A DNA stretch of 64,000 nucleotides from Ostreococcus mediterraneus (Eukaryota > Chlorophyta > Mamiellophyceae > Mamiellales > Bathycoccaceae): positions 145,909-209,908 of the forward strand of contig WMKK01000009.1 in NCBI GenBank assembly GCA_012295225.1. The letters run 5' to 3'. The notes under the pieces were generated by a model that saw nothing but the letters and a program-made list of their open reading frames with translations, did no database searches and was not told where the DNA came from. Of the stretch, positions 20,401-28,704 are shown piece by piece (position 1 is the first letter of the stretch; every line of letters starts with the position of its first letter). A program made the translations under genes and the position numbers.

Positions 20401-20466
20401 TTTTCGCGTCGCGCCGTCGCCGCGCGACGAGAGCGTGGGCGGCGCGGTGCGCGCGGTGGTGAACAT
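17401..20466 (-). CDS. Peptidase U32 / RlhA-like protein, plastid precursor
   Basis: Predicted 1021 residues from the methionine at 20466. The frame is open far upstream, but that part is the antisense of ELP5. An Arg/Ala-rich presequence of about 90 residues precedes the U32 barrel, beginning KPEVLAPAGGWPQLRAAIESGADCVYLG. It has the Cys signature EAFVHGALCVSYSGQCF followed by RGQCAQACRMPY, ligands for an iron-sulfur cluster. DUF3656-like and second half-barrel regions follow, then a second Cys cluster (HTEHCVFCRF...CGHPCE). Bacterial RlhA hydroxylates 23S rRNA C2501, so a plastid rRNA modification role is plausible, not shown. Divergent to ELP5, 123 bp between starts. Confidence 0.88.
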   Translation of the reverse strand: MFTTARTAPPTLSSRGDGATRKAPRQRPTGPALFASFRRRRAPLARAAARDGARKGARYLEESAERARGADAREEARGEAQTRGAVSRKPEVLAPAGGWPQLRAAIESGADCVYLGLDSLNARARASNFTLDELAEVMAYVKSRGRKAYVTMNVLVFDEELNVAEQLIRGIANAGVDAVIVQDVGVAKLIHRLAPNLPIHGSTQMSVTSGEGARFARALGCKRVVVGRELSVDEISAVKAQCPDVEVEAFVHGALCVSYSGQCFSSEAWGGRSANRGQCAQACRMPYGLVVDGALQEMGDVKYLLSPQDLMAVELVPELIDAGVGCFKIEGRLKGPEYVAIATQAYRRAVDAAWDARTNNRQVARSELLTEEQRLELTQVFARGQDADYDGLTLGFLEGPMHQRLVRGRAPRHRGVLLGEVTRVQHPGRRSHGSLTIRMNNDSVGMKRGDGVVIDRGAPEEREEGGRVYEIFDQSGASVGGANDGAVTIGEYSVTFGANQIDFDRVEAGDLVWRTSDPTLEAKLAKMVPTGPATTPSRESRRDPCAVVVSGAIGEKLVIKIIDDAGRVGEGCTASTLSKSTNRALDLTSLKKAIGELGGTPLEVSRVDASALRGVVEDDSASGAEDGLYISPGEIKAARRDAVDALLATRLVSGPNRAEGLAERSVRDELVADAWWGAVEDSKEFVASARSASSNKAQGASISVLCRTRAQAEAAMEIAWIDEVALDFLEVHGLQKTTRAVQAAGKRAIVATPRVLKPQEEQLWRFYLKLGADGLLIRSAGLLQTLVELRETDADVVVPELRGDFSLNAANAIGADLFLKLGLERLTPTHDLNADQQRDLATALGPVGAGKIEIILHQHLPIFHTEHCVFCRFMSDGNSYKDCGHPCETKNLHLRDNHGADHLVLADMGCRNTVFNSQAQTGVSYLKRWVASGVKHYRVELVDEPASAVRDILETYKSVLDGDMSPGEAARFLSMLPDANGNVHGISRGSLEVKTEIARSDLRPTAAAAREAKRDRSRQGR

Positions 20467-20589
20467 CGCGCGCGCGGACGTGCGTCGATCGCGGGGCGCG
20501 CGAGTGGGATCGCGGGCGCGGCGCTGAGGGGGGCCTTGGCGCGCGCGCGTGAATGCGGCGGCGGCAGACGCCGACGCATTAGACCGCCG

Positions 20590-21859
20590 ATGCGCGCTGC
20601 GGTGTCGCACGCGCGCTCGGCGGTGCGCGCGAGAGAGCGCGAGGCGCCGTGCGTGATTGTGCAGGTGGGTGACGATGGTTGAATGCGCGCACGCACGACA
20701 ACGGACGCGTTGATGACGACGATGCACGTGTAACGATGCCAATGAAGAATTGAGACTGACGACGCACGCACGGCGTATGCGCACGCAGGACCGGAGCGAT
20801 AGCGCGCTCGGTGCGCTTGTGTTCGAAAATTTCGTGCGCGAGCACGCGCGAGAGATGCGTGAAGACGCTGGGACGACGCGAAAGGTGGTGGCGTGCGTCG
20901 GCGCTCGAACGCGGTTCGCCGACGTCGGCGGAGGCGTCGCCGCCGACGTCGTCGTCGTCGACGTTCGCCGCGCCGCACGCGATGCGCGAGAATTCATGAA
21001 TGCTGTCGTTGAGGCGATCGAAGGCGCGAATGCGGGCTCGAGTCGCGGTGGTGGGCGAGGGAACGGTGCGACTGGCGACGCGTCGGCGTCGACTTCAGCG
21101 AAACGCGGCGGTACATTTGGATATCGTCCGAGCGCGGAAGCGACGACGACGGTTATTATAGATTGTGCGAGTAAACTCGCTCGAATGTGCGGTGCGCGGG
21201 AGCTGACGGAGATGATTCGTACGTTGCGAAGGATTCCGACGGTGCGCTTGGTGGCGCTGCGCGAAACGGGCGAGACGACAGCGAGCGAGACGGCCGAACG
21301 CGAGGCCTCGTGCATCGTGCGCGTATCGAACGATGAATGCGATACAACCGCCACGATGGGATTCATAGATGTGGAGATTCGCACGCCGTGTGGAAGACGA
21401 AGACGCGAACGCGAACGCGTGACGGCCAAGGACGATTTAACCGTCGACTACGCTCCAATCGATGTCGAAAGCGTCGCCACCGCAGTCGCCAAGGCGCTTA
21501 AACTCAGCGCAAGCGACGTGAGTAACGCCGCGGCGGCGGAATCCGCGGCCGCGGCACGTTTGCAGTCATCCGTACCGTTCAATTTGGGCGTAGCCCTCAC
21601 GCCCGAGGAACGCGAAGCCAAACGAAACGTCAAGCTCGCGTACGAGCATCAAGGCGTCGGCGTCCGCGGCGGCGACGCCTACGCCCAAGGCGACTTCATG
21701 GCATATCTCCCACCCGATGCTGGCGGTCGCGGCGTCGCCCTCGGCCTCACCAAGCCAGGTCGTGGTCACATTTACTACGAGCGAGACGCCGCCGACGACG
21801 CCGAAGACGGCGACGACCTCAACTTTGACACCGACGACGACGACGAACCCGAACTCTGA
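20590..21859 (+). CDS. ELP5: Elongator complex subunit 5 (two exons)
   Basis: Subunit of the Elp4-5-6 ring needed for tRNA wobble-uridine modification. Deduced model is exons 20590-20664 and 20789-21859, phase 0, 381 residues. The junction gives CVIVQ-DRSDSALGALVFENF, which fits the plant ELP5 start (a beta strand then DS..S..G..VF..F). Without the splice the first ATG would be 20777 and this strand would be lost. The Elp5 tail is clear: SSVPFNLGVALTPEEREAKRNV, then GHIYYERD and an Asp/Glu-rich end. The RecA-like Elp4-6 core lies between. Divergent to the U32 gene. Confidence 0.85.
20665..20788 (+). other. Intron 1 of ELP5
   Basis: Deduced 124-nt intron with donor CAG|GTGGGT, acceptor CGCAG, and GACTGACG with branch A at 20759, about 29 nt before the AG. 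Phase 0 on both sides. Confidence 0.7.
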
Positions 21860-22043
21860 CCTCCGAAAATCAAACACACCTATAATAGCCAATGTATTGT
21901 ATCACACTCACGAATGCGATCAGCCAGAACGCGTCGTCGTCGCGCGCAAACTTTCCGCCAACATCCGCGAGGGGTGGGGGACTCGCGCGAGACGCCCCAA
22001 AACTGCCGCACTCGGCACCGCACGACGCCACCGACCGTACACC

Positions 22044-23444
22044 ATGGCCTTCATGCGCCGCACGAGCCCCACGTACGGCGCCACGCCGCGCGCTGACGTC
22101 GAAAGCGACGACACGGGTGCGCGATCGCCAACACCCAAACGTGACCGATTCGATTCGTCAACGCTCCGCCGGCGCCCGTTCGCGGCGATCGCCGCGATCG
22201 CGGTCGCGTGCGTATCCATCATGTGCGCGCGCCACGGCGTGACGGACACGATCGGCGTCATCTCGCGCGCGCTCGGCGCGGGGACGAGAGAGATTACGTT
22301 TGTCGTGCACACGTGCGGCGTGCCGCAAGCCAAGTGGGACGAACACGTCCCGTGGCCCGTGTGCCGCGTGAAGCTCGTCGGGTGCCCGGGTGGTGGCCGC
22401 ACGTGCTATCACTGGCGTTACTCCGAAGGGATTGAGATGCAACCGACGTCGTCGTCGCGGAATAAGTTTACGGTGACGACGAGCGCGTACGGCACCGGGG
22501 ACGTGTACGGTTTTGCGGTGATCGAAGCGGGATGCAACGCCGTGCACGAAGCCGAATGTGTGGGTAATGCATGTAAAAAGGATGAATTTTGTGATCACAG
22601 ATATGATTCTGGCACCGTGAGTGCGACGAATATGAAGTCGAAGACGACGAATGTCACGTGCTGGGAAGGCGACCGATGCACGTCGAAATCGCCCTTCGTG
22701 CACCCGATTCGCTGGCATCGACCGGGCGGACACGAATGCTTCACATTGATGGGGCAGTGGTGGAACCGCGTCGTTCCCGCGCGTTCATCTAAGCTCGAAT
22801 ACGTATGGGGCACGTGCATGCACGCGCCAGAAAATCCTGACTTGTGCGTGGACGCGGAGGCGCCAAACGTGTGCACGATGCTCGAAGAAACGAAACCCGA
22901 AGTCATCAACGCGGTCGAGGGGATATGCGGCAACGGTTTGAGCGTCGACGGCACGGCGTGTCGTATCACGCACAAAGTACCTGGTTACGAAAGTTACGGT
23001 GTTGAAGGTTCGTGCTGCGGCGGTTCATGCTGCGCGGCGGGAAAATTGTGCAATCGCGAGACGCGCACGTGCGAAGACAAAAAGACAACCATCGAAAGCA
23101 ACGAAGGCTTGTGTTCTGATCCCGAAAACCTTGGTCTCAGTGGCGTTTGCACGCAAAGCTGTGGTTCTGGTAACGGTGACTGCGATTTGACGTGCGCCGC
23201 CGCCGCAGAAGTCCCAGGCTTCGAGTTGACGTGCACGCCGGGCGACCCCGAAAACAAGTGCAGATGCTCCAACGTCGGTGGCCACACCGCAAACGAGTGT
23301 AAAACGAGCGAAAATCCCGGCTGGAAGTGCTGCACGTGCAAATCTATTGTGCGTGTTAAGACGAAGGAAAACAACGGGAACAACGGGAACAACGAAAACA
23401 ACGGTCAAGGCCGTGGCTCCAACAGTGAACTCAATTACGCATAA
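22044..23444 (+). CDS. Cysteine-rich, membrane-anchored extracytoplasmic protein, unknown function
   Basis: Predicted 466 residues from the ATG at 22044. A short basic cytosolic part is followed by one hydrophobic segment (about 47-64, FAAIAAIAVACVSIMCA), giving a type II membrane protein or signal anchor. The rest carries many cysteines, including vicinal pairs (SCCGGSCC, WKCC), so disulfides in the lumen or cell exterior are likely. Residues about 285-440 look like repeated small Cys modules. The tail is an Asn/Gly-rich linker (NNGNNGNN). I do not recognise the family. It starts 184 bp after ELP5 on the same strand. Confidence 0.75.
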   Translation: MAFMRRTSPTYGATPRADVESDDTGARSPTPKRDRFDSSTLRRRPFAAIAAIAVACVSIMCARHGVTDTIGVISRALGAGTREITFVVHTCGVPQAKWDEHVPWPVCRVKLVGCPGGGRTCYHWRYSEGIEMQPTSSSRNKFTVTTSAYGTGDVYGFAVIEAGCNAVHEAECVGNACKKDEFCDHRYDSGTVSATNMKSKTTNVTCWEGDRCTSKSPFVHPIRWHRPGGHECFTLMGQWWNRVVPARSSKLEYVWGTCMHAPENPDLCVDAEAPNVCTMLEETKPEVINAVEGICGNGLSVDGTACRITHKVPGYESYGVEGSCCGGSCCAAGKLCNRETRTCEDKKTTIESNEGLCSDPENLGLSGVCTQSCGSGNGDCDLTCAAAAEVPGFELTCTPGDPENKCRCSNVGGHTANECKTSENPGWKCCTCKSIVRVKTKENNGNNGNNENNGQGRGSNSELNYA

Positions 23445-23666
23445 CGTCGCCGTATTCCCCGATGGGTATTTTGACGATGGCGCCCCCTGAGTACGATGTC
23501 ATACATACGAGTATATTAGTCATTAGTGAGTGCGTAAGACTTTCAACTGAGAATTTCGACCCGACATCGTCGCGCGTCGTCCCCGCGCCCGCACCGCACG
23601 ACTGACTCACTCCCGTGTCGCGCGAAAAGCACCCATCGTTCACCACACAAAAGCGCGCCGCGCTCG

Positions 23667-25040
23667 ATGCGTCCATACGCCCTCTATGTGCTCATCGCCG
23701 GTGCGCTAACGCTCGCACTGACGACGTGCTCGTCGTCCGCGCTGCGCGCCGCGGGCGAACCACAGGGCGTCGCGTTCGCGCTCGCGCACTGTTTTTTTCT
23801 GAGCACCTTTTTCGGGCGATTGAGCGCGCACGTATCGCCGACGCCCGCGCTGACGCTCCAAATGCTCGCGGGCGTGCTCGTTGAAAACATTCCCGGCACG
23901 CGTGAGGCGATTGGGGAGGCGATTACGACGGATGCGAGCGCGCTCGTGCGGAAGTTTGCGTTGGGGTGCATCCTCGCGAGGGCGGGACTCGCGATGGACG
24001 CCGCGAGCGCGTGGGCGAATCGCGCGAAAGTCGCCAAGTTGTCGTGCGTAGGGATGATTGAAATGACCACCGTTGCGGGGTTGTTTATTGCGTTGTTTAG
24101 TTTGGATGCCGCCACGTCGTTTGCGGGTGGGTTTTTGATGGCTGGTATCTCGCTCGCCGTCGTCATTCCACCCGTAGCCGAATTTCAACGCCGAGGATTG
24201 GGCGTCGAACAGGGCGTACCGGCGTTGATTATCAGTGCGTCGAGTTTTGATGGTATAATTGCCATCGTTGGGTTTGGTATTTGCAGCGGCATAGTCGCCG
24301 CCGGGGGCGGGAGTGGCGCGACGGCGATGGCGTGGAAAGTGCCGACGCAAATCGTCGTCGGCGGCGTTGGCGGTCCCGCGCTTGCCAAAGCGCTCGTGCG
24401 CGCGAACATATTAAGTTCATCGACAAAGCCAAGCACCGGTGTTCTCGACGCGAGTTTGGTGTTGTCAATGGTCATGGTTATATTGTACAGTGCCACGCAT
24501 TTGGAAGTGAGCGGCGGAGGCGCGCTGATGGCCATCGCGTTTTGCGCCTCGCTCGCGTTGGAGTGGACCAACCACGGATGCAGCGACGCGCTACGTGACG
24601 CCAGCGTCGCACTCACGACGTTATGGTCAGATTTCACCGCACCACTATTATTTGTCATCATCGGTGCCACCCTCGATTTGCATTCGTCGAGTTTTTGGAA
24701 CGTCGCGCCAAAGGCGTTAGCCATCATCGTCGTCGGCGGAGCGGCTCGAGCGGCGGGCGTCTTCGCCGCGACGCATGGAAACGAGACAATGAGTATTCGC
24801 GATCGCACATTTATCGCGTTCGCGTGGACACCGAAAGCGACCATTCAAGCGGCCTTAGCTGGTGTTATTTATGATCAAGCGGTGACGGCGTACGGCGCAG
24901 ATTCCAGGCAAGCGGATGACGGCACGGTGTTGTTACAAACGGCGTTGTTGAGCATTCTGCTGACCGCTCCGCTCGGCGCGTGGTGTATCGCGTACTTTGC
25001 CCCCAAGCTACTCACGCAGAAGCAGGCCGGTGCAATCTAG
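23667..25040 (+). CDS. NHA/SLC9B-type cation-proton exchanger with altered ion-site motif
   Basis: Predicted 457 residues with about 12 hydrophobic segments and the CPA transporter fold. TPALTLQMLAGVLVENIPG and the following helices match the SLC9B/NHA branch. The usual AxSPAVVVP helix reads GISLAVVIPPV and the paired Asp of the ion site (DD) reads FDG at D195-G196. One carboxylate is therefore missing, so stoichiometry or substrate may differ from the electrogenic relatives. An upstream exon (ATG 23477, donor at 23491, acceptor AG at 23628-23629) would add about 17 residues in frame and is possible. Located downstream of the Cys-rich gene, same strand. Confidence 0.85.
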   Translation: MRPYALYVLIAGALTLALTTCSSSALRAAGEPQGVAFALAHCFFLSTFFGRLSAHVSPTPALTLQMLAGVLVENIPGTREAIGEAITTDASALVRKFALGCILARAGLAMDAASAWANRAKVAKLSCVGMIEMTTVAGLFIALFSLDAATSFAGGFLMAGISLAVVIPPVAEFQRRGLGVEQGVPALIISASSFDGIIAIVGFGICSGIVAAGGGSGATAMAWKVPTQIVVGGVGGPALAKALVRANILSSSTKPSTGVLDASLVLSMVMVILYSATHLEVSGGGALMAIAFCASLALEWTNHGCSDALRDASVALTTLWSDFTAPLLFVIIGATLDLHSSSFWNVAPKALAIIVVGGAARAAGVFAATHGNETMSIRDRTFIAFAWTPKATIQAALAGVIYDQAVTAYGADSRQADDGTVLLQTALLSILLTAPLGAWCIAYFAPKLLTQKQAGAI

Positions 25041-25060
25041 ATCTTCATTCATTCATTGTT

Positions 25061-25100
25061 TTGTAGTTTAACATGTGTTGTTGTAGTTTAACATGTGTTT
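25061..25100. repeat. 20-bp tandem duplication in a convergent 3' region
   Basis: TTGTAGTTTAACATGTGTTG at 25061-25080 is followed directly by a copy with one change at the last base (25081-25100). It lies between the exchanger stop and the convergent SHMT stop, so it may duplicate a 3'-end signal. Confidence 0.8.
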
Positions 25101-25123
25101 ATTAAAACGTGTGTGTGAGTAAT

Positions 25124-26524
25124 TTAAAGGTCGACGGATTCCGCGGTGAACGCCGGCATTTCAAACGCACCCGCGAATGCTTCAACCTCGGCGCGTAGGG
25201 CATCCACCTTGGCGTTGTTTACGAGGCCCTTCTTCCAGTCCTTCAACATCTTACCGTGCGACGCTTGGACTTCCAAGCACAAGTCCACAGAACGCGCTAA
25301 AAAGTCGGCAATTTGCACGAAATCCTTCTCCACGAGGCCGCGCGACGTCATTGCCGGCGCGCCGATGCGCACACCGCCAGGCGAGAGCGCCGAGGCGTCA
25401 CCGAAAACTGCATTCTTGTTCAACGTGATGTGCAACAAGTCGCACAAATATTCCATCTTACTCCCAGTCAAGCCGAGAGGGCGCAAATCCCAGAGCACCA
25501 AGTGGTTGTCGGTGCCACCCGTGACGAGGTTGTAACCTTTGCTCACCAAAGCTTCGCCGAGCGCCTTGGCGTTCGCCTTAGTTTGGATTTGGTACGCCTT
25601 GAATTCGGGCGTTTGCACGTGCTTCAAAGCCACCGCGAGAGCGCCGATTTGGTGGTTGTGCGGACCACCTTGCAACGCCGGAAACACCGCCATGTTGATG
25701 CGCGACTCGTAGTCGTACGCCTGGCCCGTCTTGGCGTTAAGACCACGGCGGAAGAAAATCATACCCGCACGCGGACCGCGAAGGGACTTGTGCGTAGTCG
25801 TTGTGACGATGTCGCAGTACGCGAACGGTTGCGCTTGCTCCTCCGCGGCAACCAAACCAGAGATGTGCGCCATATCCATCATCAGCATCGCCCCGCACTT
25901 ATCGGCGATTTCTCTAAATCGCACGTAATCCCAATCACGCGCGTACGCCGAGCCACCGCAAACGATCATCTTCGGTCGGAAATCAAGTGCCTTTTCTTCC
26001 AACTTGTCGTAATCAATGTAACCCGTCGTCGGATCCACCTTGTACGGCAGAGACTCGAAGAAAATCGACGTCGCAGAAATCTTCTTCCCATTCGCGGTGT
26101 AATATCCGTGCGTCAAATGACCACCAGAAGGTAAATCCAAACCCATAATGCGATCATGCGGTTGCAACAACGCGGTGTACACCGCCAAGTTTGCCGGAGA
26201 ACCGGAATACGGCTGCACGTTCACGCCCCACGCGTCCTCCGTCAACCGGTACGCCGCCAACGCCCGCTTCTGGCACAACACCTCAATCTTATCAATATTC
26301 TCATTCCCACCGTAATATCTCGCCCCAGGTAAACCCTCAGAATACTTATTCGTCAGCGCGCTTCCGAGAGCCTCCATCACCGGCGCGCTCGTGAAATTTT
26401 CGCTCGCAATCAGTTCGATGCCTCGGATCTGTCTGCGCTTTTCGAGCTGAATCAAATCATAAATCTCGCGATCTGCCTCCTTGAGCGGCGCGAGCGCTTC
26501 GGGAAACACGTTCTGCATGGCCAT
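25124..26524 (-). CDS. SHM: Serine hydroxymethyltransferase
   Basis: PLP enzyme interconverting serine and glycine with folate one-carbon units. From the methionine at 26524 it is 466 residues, the cytosolic size. The frame is open to 26659 and could add a 45-residue Ser/Pro/Arg-rich presequence, so dual targeting or an organelle isoform cannot be excluded. The PLP lysine is in [14 protein letters not shown] (K246). The [11 protein letters not shown] and [15 protein letters not shown] signatures are intact. It converges on the exchanger gene, with 83 bp between stop codons. Confidence 0.95.
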   Translation of the reverse strand: MAMQNVFPEALAPLKEADREIYDLIQLEKRRQIRGIELIASENFTSAPVMEALGSALTNKYSEGLPGARYYGGNENIDKIEVLCQKRALAAYRLTEDAWGVNVQPYSGSPANLAVYTALLQPHDRIMGLDLPSGGHLTHGYYTANGKKISATSIFFESLPYKVDPTTGYIDYDKLEEKALDFRPKMIVCGGSAYARDWDYVRFREIADKCGAMLMMDMAHISGLVAAEEQAQPFAYCDIVTTTTHKSLRGPRAGMIFFRRGLNAKTGQAYDYESRINMAVFPALQGGPHNHQIGALAVALKHVQTPEFKAYQIQTKANAKALGEALVSKGYNLVTGGTDNHLVLWDLRPLGLTGSKMEYLCDLLHITLNKNAVFGDASALSPGGVRIGAPAMTSRGLVEKDFVQIADFLARSVDLCLEVQASHGKMLKDWKKGLVNNAKVDALRAEVEAFAGAFEMPAFTAESVDL

Positions 26525-26854
26525 CGTCGCTCGGGGTTCTGTGTTCGAAGGCGTTCGCGCGACGGGATGTGACGGACGCGCGTCAGTGGCGGCTGGATTA
26601 CCGACGGATTTGAACGCCTCTCGAAAACACCCGATATTTCTAGGGCTTTGCGTGTACATATTTATCTACGCTTTTAACTATGTACGATATACGAGGCATG
26701 TGACGTACTGTATCCACTGTATCTCTCTATACATTGTGTTCGTCGTTTTTACGAGACGTGATGCACAAAACGACGGTTCGTATCACCATGTGACCGTCGC
26801 ACGCGGACCATGTGTCTTCAGAACTCGCGTCGCGTGGACGCCGGAGGGGTCGTC
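26525..26854. other. Divergent intergenic region SHMT / gulonolactone-oxidase-like
   Basis: Intergenic stretch of 330 bp, AT-richer around 26640-26730. A CTGAC with a following CAG (26583 to 26539) on the minus strand could mark a leader intron of SHMT, but spacing is long and no clear exon 1 fits. Confidence 0.4.
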
Positions 26855-28615
26855 ATGAGCGTTCGTCGCGCGCCGTCCTTCGCATCGATCGTGTCCCTCG
26901 TGTTCGCCGCGTGCGCGACGGCGGAGACGGTGCGCGCGGAGTATGGATTTGACGCGTCGAATTTTCAAGGCAAGCACGCGTGCGCGCGAGAGGTCCGCAT
27001 GGCGTCACCGACGACGGTGCGAGACGTGTCCGAAATCGCGCACGCGTACGCGCGGGTGAAGGCGAATGGGGCCGGGCATTCGTGGCATCGCGGGTTGTTC
27101 TGTGCAGTGGGCGCGGAGGATGAAGAGGAGGGTGTGAACGTTGATACGCGAGGCGTGCGTTCGGCGACGGTTGGCGACGAGCGCTGGTGGATCGATGATG
27201 GCGGCGGGGTCGTGCGGTGCGACGCTGGGGTCATTACTAGAGATTTACTCAATGGTTTGGCGGCGCGTGGGTACACGTTGCCGGCGTTTCCGTGGTTTAT
27301 TGACCAGACGATTGGTGGCGCGTGCGCGACGGCGAGCCACGGTTCGTCACTCCACGGCAACTCGCTCGCTTCGCAACTCGTGGCGCTCACCATCGTCCTC
27401 GCCGACGGCAGCGTCAAGTATTACGATGAAAAGACGACAAACACGGCGCTTTTTAATGCGCTTCGCGCGAATCTTGGACGATTAGGCATCGTCGTTGACG
27501 TCACGCTGCGTGTCGTGCCGAATACGCTCGTCACGCGACGCAACGAAAATCTTTCACCCGACGATTTCGTCGCCGACATGCAGCGTGTACAAGACATCGT
27601 GCGCGCGTGCGAAAAGCGACACGGTAAAGAAAATATTGATAACACGTGGGCGTGCGCGATGAAAACTGATGAAATCAAAGCCCTCGACGAGCAACAGCTG
27701 TTTTGGTACATTCCGCTCGAAGAATTAACGCGCGTGTCGTACGAACGGTCGTCGCCTATGCCGACATTTACCGCGTATGACAAACGCGCGCTGAGCCCAG
27801 AGTTATCGCAAAAGCACTTTGGCACATTATCCGCATCGAACGTCAACGCGCTGGTGAAACGTCAGCCGCGTTCGGCGCCCCGCGACGTCACGGCGGCTGT
27901 TACGCTCATGGGCTCTGAAAATCTCGCTCGAAATTGGGCCCAGCAATGGCGTCGAGCGACGGCGGAAAACATCCTACCCGAAACCGACGAGCAATCAGAT
28001 TCATACCTCACCATGACGGAACGTCAGTATGAAATGCACGATCGATTTGGGTACGAACAACTTGAAGTCGGCGTTCCATTGCGTAAAGCTGGGACGTGCG
28101 CGAGAGCGTTTCGAGACGCCCTCTACGGCGACGCCCGGCTGAGCGGCGGATTCCGCTCGCAAGCGTTGCTACGATTCATCGGTCCCGAACAAGCCTGGCT
28201 CGCACCCACGCACGGACGTGCAGGCACCATGTACGTGAACATTGAGGATTTTGTCAAGTATTCGCGCGTCGTCGATCGCATGGCGAATGAGAAATTCCAA
28301 AAAGCTGTTGACGTGCTGCGTTCGAGCGCGTGCGACGGTCGGCTGCATTGGGGCAAGTTTGGATTTCCCAAACCTGGATGTTTCGACGGCACTGCAGAGT
28401 ACGGCGTGGCATTTTGTCACTTTGGTTGTCAAGTACACGCGCTCGATCCGAATGGTAAGTTTCGCGGCGATTCGGACGCGTTAACGTTTGCGGGGATTGA
28501 TTTTGAAAAGTGTTGCGGCGCGGATGGGTTGTTCCGGGATGGTGTCGACGGGTGCGCGTGCGCGTTGACTGATCGCGCCCCGGCAAGCGCGTGCGCGGAT
28601 TGGAGCGAGGACTAG
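26855..28615 (+). CDS. Secreted L-gulono-1,4-lactone oxidase-like FAD enzyme
   Basis: Predicted 586 residues. A signal peptide (hydrophobic stretch near 8-22, FASIVSLVFAACATA) precedes a PCMH-type FAD domain. GAGHSWHRG at 72-80 places a histidine (H75) where GULO-type oxidases bind FAD covalently, and QTIGGACATASHGSS is the second FAD loop. The C-terminal half matches the D-arabinono-lactone oxidase domain, ending with a Cys-rich tail. Plant GulLO relatives act on sugar lactones in the secretory route or wall and can feed ascorbate; the substrate here is inferred. Divergent to SHMT. Confidence 0.85.
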   Translation: MSVRRAPSFASIVSLVFAACATAETVRAEYGFDASNFQGKHACAREVRMASPTTVRDVSEIAHAYARVKANGAGHSWHRGLFCAVGAEDEEEGVNVDTRGVRSATVGDERWWIDDGGGVVRCDAGVITRDLLNGLAARGYTLPAFPWFIDQTIGGACATASHGSSLHGNSLASQLVALTIVLADGSVKYYDEKTTNTALFNALRANLGRLGIVVDVTLRVVPNTLVTRRNENLSPDDFVADMQRVQDIVRACEKRHGKENIDNTWACAMKTDEIKALDEQQLFWYIPLEELTRVSYERSSPMPTFTAYDKRALSPELSQKHFGTLSASNVNALVKRQPRSAPRDVTAAVTLMGSENLARNWAQQWRRATAENILPETDEQSDSYLTMTERQYEMHDRFGYEQLEVGVPLRKAGTCARAFRDALYGDARLSGGFRSQALLRFIGPEQAWLAPTHGRAGTMYVNIEDFVKYSRVVDRMANEKFQKAVDVLRSSACDGRLHWGKFGFPKPGCFDGTAEYGVAFCHFGCQVHALDPNGKFRGDSDALTFAGIDFEKCCGADGLFRDGVDGCACALTDRAPASACADWSED

Positions 28616-28653
28616 CAATGGGATAAATGAATACGTCATAGCTACACTTACGC

Positions 28654-28704
28654 TAACAACAATTCTAATGACCCGTCTTCTAATGACGCGTCTTCTAATG
28701 ACAC
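28654..28704 (-). repeat. 15-bp tandem repeat carrying in-frame stop codons of the BEACH gene
   Basis: On the minus strand, two and a half copies of GTCATTAGAAGACG with 15-bp period. The BEACH-gene stop TAG is in the first copy. Because the period is a multiple of three, TAG recurs in frame in the next two copies. Confidence 0.75.

Noticed and set aside
20467-21429. N-terminal extension of the U32 frame
   Set aside because: It is antisense of ELP5 and has no presequence character; the start at 20466 fits the divergent promoter.
26539-26583. Candidate leader intron of SHMT (CTGAC then CAG)
   Set aside because: Branch to AG distance about 43 nt is longer than in the other introns and no matching exon 1 was found.
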